Origin: Anniella stebbinsi
Taxonomy: Eukaryota > Chordata > Lepidosauria > Squamata > Anniellidae
DNA: 64,000 bases
Reading direction: 5' to 3'
Assembly (NCBI GenBank): GCA_029215795.1
Contig: JARDYH010000002.1
Span: 299,553,973 to 299,617,972, forward strand
Shown here: positions 62,102 to 64,000 of the stretch, piece by piece
Numbering within the stretch: position 1 is the first letter of the stretch
Layout: each line of letters starts with the position of its first letter
Notes under the pieces: generated by a model
Told to the model about the DNA's origin: nothing
Seen by the model: the letters and a program-made list of their open reading frames with translations, nothing else
Databases searched by the model: none
Position numbers and translations under genes: made by a program

Positions 62102-62879
62102 CTCAAGACCACATCTGGAAACTGTCATGCCCCAAATTGGGAACTTCCTTTTAAAAAAAATGTTCATGGCATAACTATATAGAATGTTCCTAGAGATGTC
62201 ATCAAGTAAGGCTCTAAGAAACCAGACATGAGACCTGTTTCTTTATCTTCCCCTATTACTAGACCTCTATTTAATATTGCAAGTTCGGAATCTGGGGCTG
62301 AAAATGGCTCATATGTGTGCTTAATACAAGTGGTGTTTGTATTGGTAGATTTGTAGCTGTTAGCAATTTAATGTTCTTAGGGTTGCAACGTTTAGTCAAA
62401 TAAATGGTTAGCCACATTTTGATTGAGTTAAGCACTAGCAGTACCCCAAATTTATTGGGCACCAGGTTCTTTGAAATATGGCCATGGAAGAGACCTTCCA
62501 TCCTGTGCAAGAGAAAGAGGGACCTCTTCTTGTATAAGGATGCCTGCTTTAATTGGGTTAGATAGTCACCATACATTATTATTTATTTCTGTGCTTCTTA
62601 CAAGCACCATTAATTATGTGTTTGTGGATATTTATAGAGATTTCCAGTGCAATTCTAACCTGCAGGTTGGCTGAGGTTTTGTGCAGTTTTATTTCATAGT
62701 TTATTGTACTATTGAAAGGCCATGACAAATACATCAAAATAAAATATTTATACATATATGCAGTAATGCAAATATTTTGAACAGTAGAAAATTATACAGA
62801 TAACTAAAACTTGGCTTTCACTTAGCAGTCTGAAACTCCATGGCAATTTATGGGAATTTTGTCTAGTTCTCTTTTCCTA

Positions 62880-63640
62880 AACTTTTTTGCTACCAGAGCA
62901 CACAAAGCCACTTAATGTGTCACATAACTGTTGGTACCACTCAAAAGAAAATGAACCGTTTCTGCAAGGGCATTCCTATGTGTTAACAAGGGTTTCAGGA
63001 ATTTCTCTCTTGGCTCCCTATAGAGAGGGCAAGTTAACACGTAGTGAACAATATCTTCCACTTGATGTTGGCTGCAGATGCATAATCTGCATTCAAATGG
63101 AACCTTACGGTAGTGTCCATCCAGAACTGCAGTTGGCATAACTTGGAATCTCAGTTCAATAAAAGCATTTCTTAGGGAAAGAGGCCTCAATTTGGACAAA
63201 TAGCTAGCTCTGAAGTGTTCTGTTTTCAAAAGAGGGAACCACTGGTAGAATTTAGAAGTTTTAATTAGTTGCAGATCCCTTCTAGAATCTATCCAAAATA
63301 GCCAATCCCTTAATCGCTTCTTATCCATATCAAGGACAGGCTTTAGCTCAGGAAAGTAATAGCTATGCAGGAGCTTTGGTAGTACTGCCATCCAATAATG
63401 ATTTTTGTTCATTTCCAGTTAACACATAGCTGGAAGGTGTTCATTTGGTAAGGTGGCAATTCATTTAAAATCCTTTAACTGAGCACACTCTATTTTTGTC
63501 CTGATTGTTAGCCATCCAGATTCTGTACACAAAAAAGCTGCAGGGGTTCCGGATGGGAGAGAGTAGAATTTTCGGAAAAATTTGTTCTGCACAATTTCTA
63601 GGGCATTAATGATGGTGTTGTCAAACTTTTAGGGCAGGTT
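62880..63640 (-). pseudogene. LINE ORF2 C-terminal remnant
   Basis: A minus-strand frame of 166 codons (62912-63412) contains PFECRLCICSQHQVEDIVHY followed by CPLYREPREKFLKPLL and HFLLSG. This is the same zinc-knuckle tail as at 35422-35688. Upstream of it (63413-63640, minus) coding similarity continues but is broken by stops. It is a 5'-truncated non-LTR element in intron 32. Confidence 0.72.
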
Positions 63641-63779
63641 CAATCAACTGTTCCCCTTTATTATAATGAAACTTCATTAAAGCCCCTATAGTTTTCTGTG
63701 TCTTCAATTTCACTGCCTCTCAATGCCCTTAGGATTGCTCTGCTGTGTGAGAGTTCATGAGTTGTCAAGCTTTTTAGGT

Positions 63780-63875
63780 CAGCCTTTCCCAACCTGACAC
63801 CCTCCAGGTGAGTTGGGCTGCAACTCCCATAATTCCTAGCTAGTGTGGCAAGCTTGGCAAAGGCTGTTTTAGGGA
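63780..63875. repeat. palindromic 'CCCAACCTG..CCTCCAGG' repeat
   Basis: 'agcctttcccaacctgacac cctccaggtgagttgggctgc aactcccataattcctagc' is a member of the same family as 43702-43850, here truncated. Confidence 0.5.
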
Positions 63876-64000
63876 ATAACTATTTCAATATGAAACATTA
63901 AACTCTTTAAGACTGTTTCAGCCAGCTTATCTATTCCAGGATGCTAATTTTAATCTATGGAATGCATTTTTATTTAATCAAACATTTAGAAGTATAGCAT

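Noticed and set aside
1..64000. CRISPR arrays, operons, ribosome binding sites or other prokaryotic systems
   Set aside because: The window is a vertebrate intron-rich locus. The regular repeats seen are microsatellites or transposons.

Overview
The window is vertebrate genomic DNA, almost certainly from a squamate reptile (lizard or snake). It carries the 5' two-thirds of one muscle gene on the + strand, NRAP (nebulin-related anchoring protein). The squamate assignment rests on the repeats: a Sauria-type tRNA SINE, CR1 and L2-type LINE tails with reptile-style wording, and many copies of short palindromic DNA elements. No long uninterrupted ORF in the window is a gene by itself. All real coding sequence lies in small exons bounded by AG..GT.

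Layout. Positions 1-4850 are upstream intergenic DNA: a CpG-dense edge at 1-80, SINEs, a hAT-type hairpin element with a second element nested inside it, a tandem pair of palindromic elements, and a CR1 remnant. A likely promoter and 5'UTR lie at about 4855-5064, and the start codon is at 5065. Thirty-two coding exons follow (5065-61596), giving 1228 codons in one continuous reading frame. Exons 1-3 encode an N-terminal LIM domain with all eight zinc ligands. Exons 4-5 are linker and the first repeat-like segment. From exon 6 onward the protein is a chain of nebulin repeats of about 35 residues, with SDxxYK-type junctions at exon boundaries. WMKGVGW-type super-repeat marks in exons 20, 25 and 31 are about 243 residues apart. 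The window ends in intron 32. About 500 residues, judged against the roughly 1730-residue mammalian protein, lie beyond position 64000.

Every intron except intron 2 is phase 0, so single exons can be skipped or included without breaking the frame. Exon 12 corresponds to the cassette known to be alternatively spliced between cardiac and skeletal NRAP isoforms in mammals.

The introns are dense with mobile elements. The most distinctive is a CpG-rich, GCGCATTA-rich MITE of about 355 bp with five copies, GG...CC ends and 3-bp TNA target duplications (PIF/Harbinger-like). There is also a hairpin hAT MITE with 8-bp duplications in all three copies, a different hAT MITE beside exon 8, a TIR element with a GC-rich tandem cargo, several palindromic families, and LINE ORF2 remnants. 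Three elements sit within about 35 bp of NRAP splice sites. The most gene-relevant oddity is a possible alternative terminal exon at 41391-41495, in frame after exon 21, with a stop and a downstream AATAAA.
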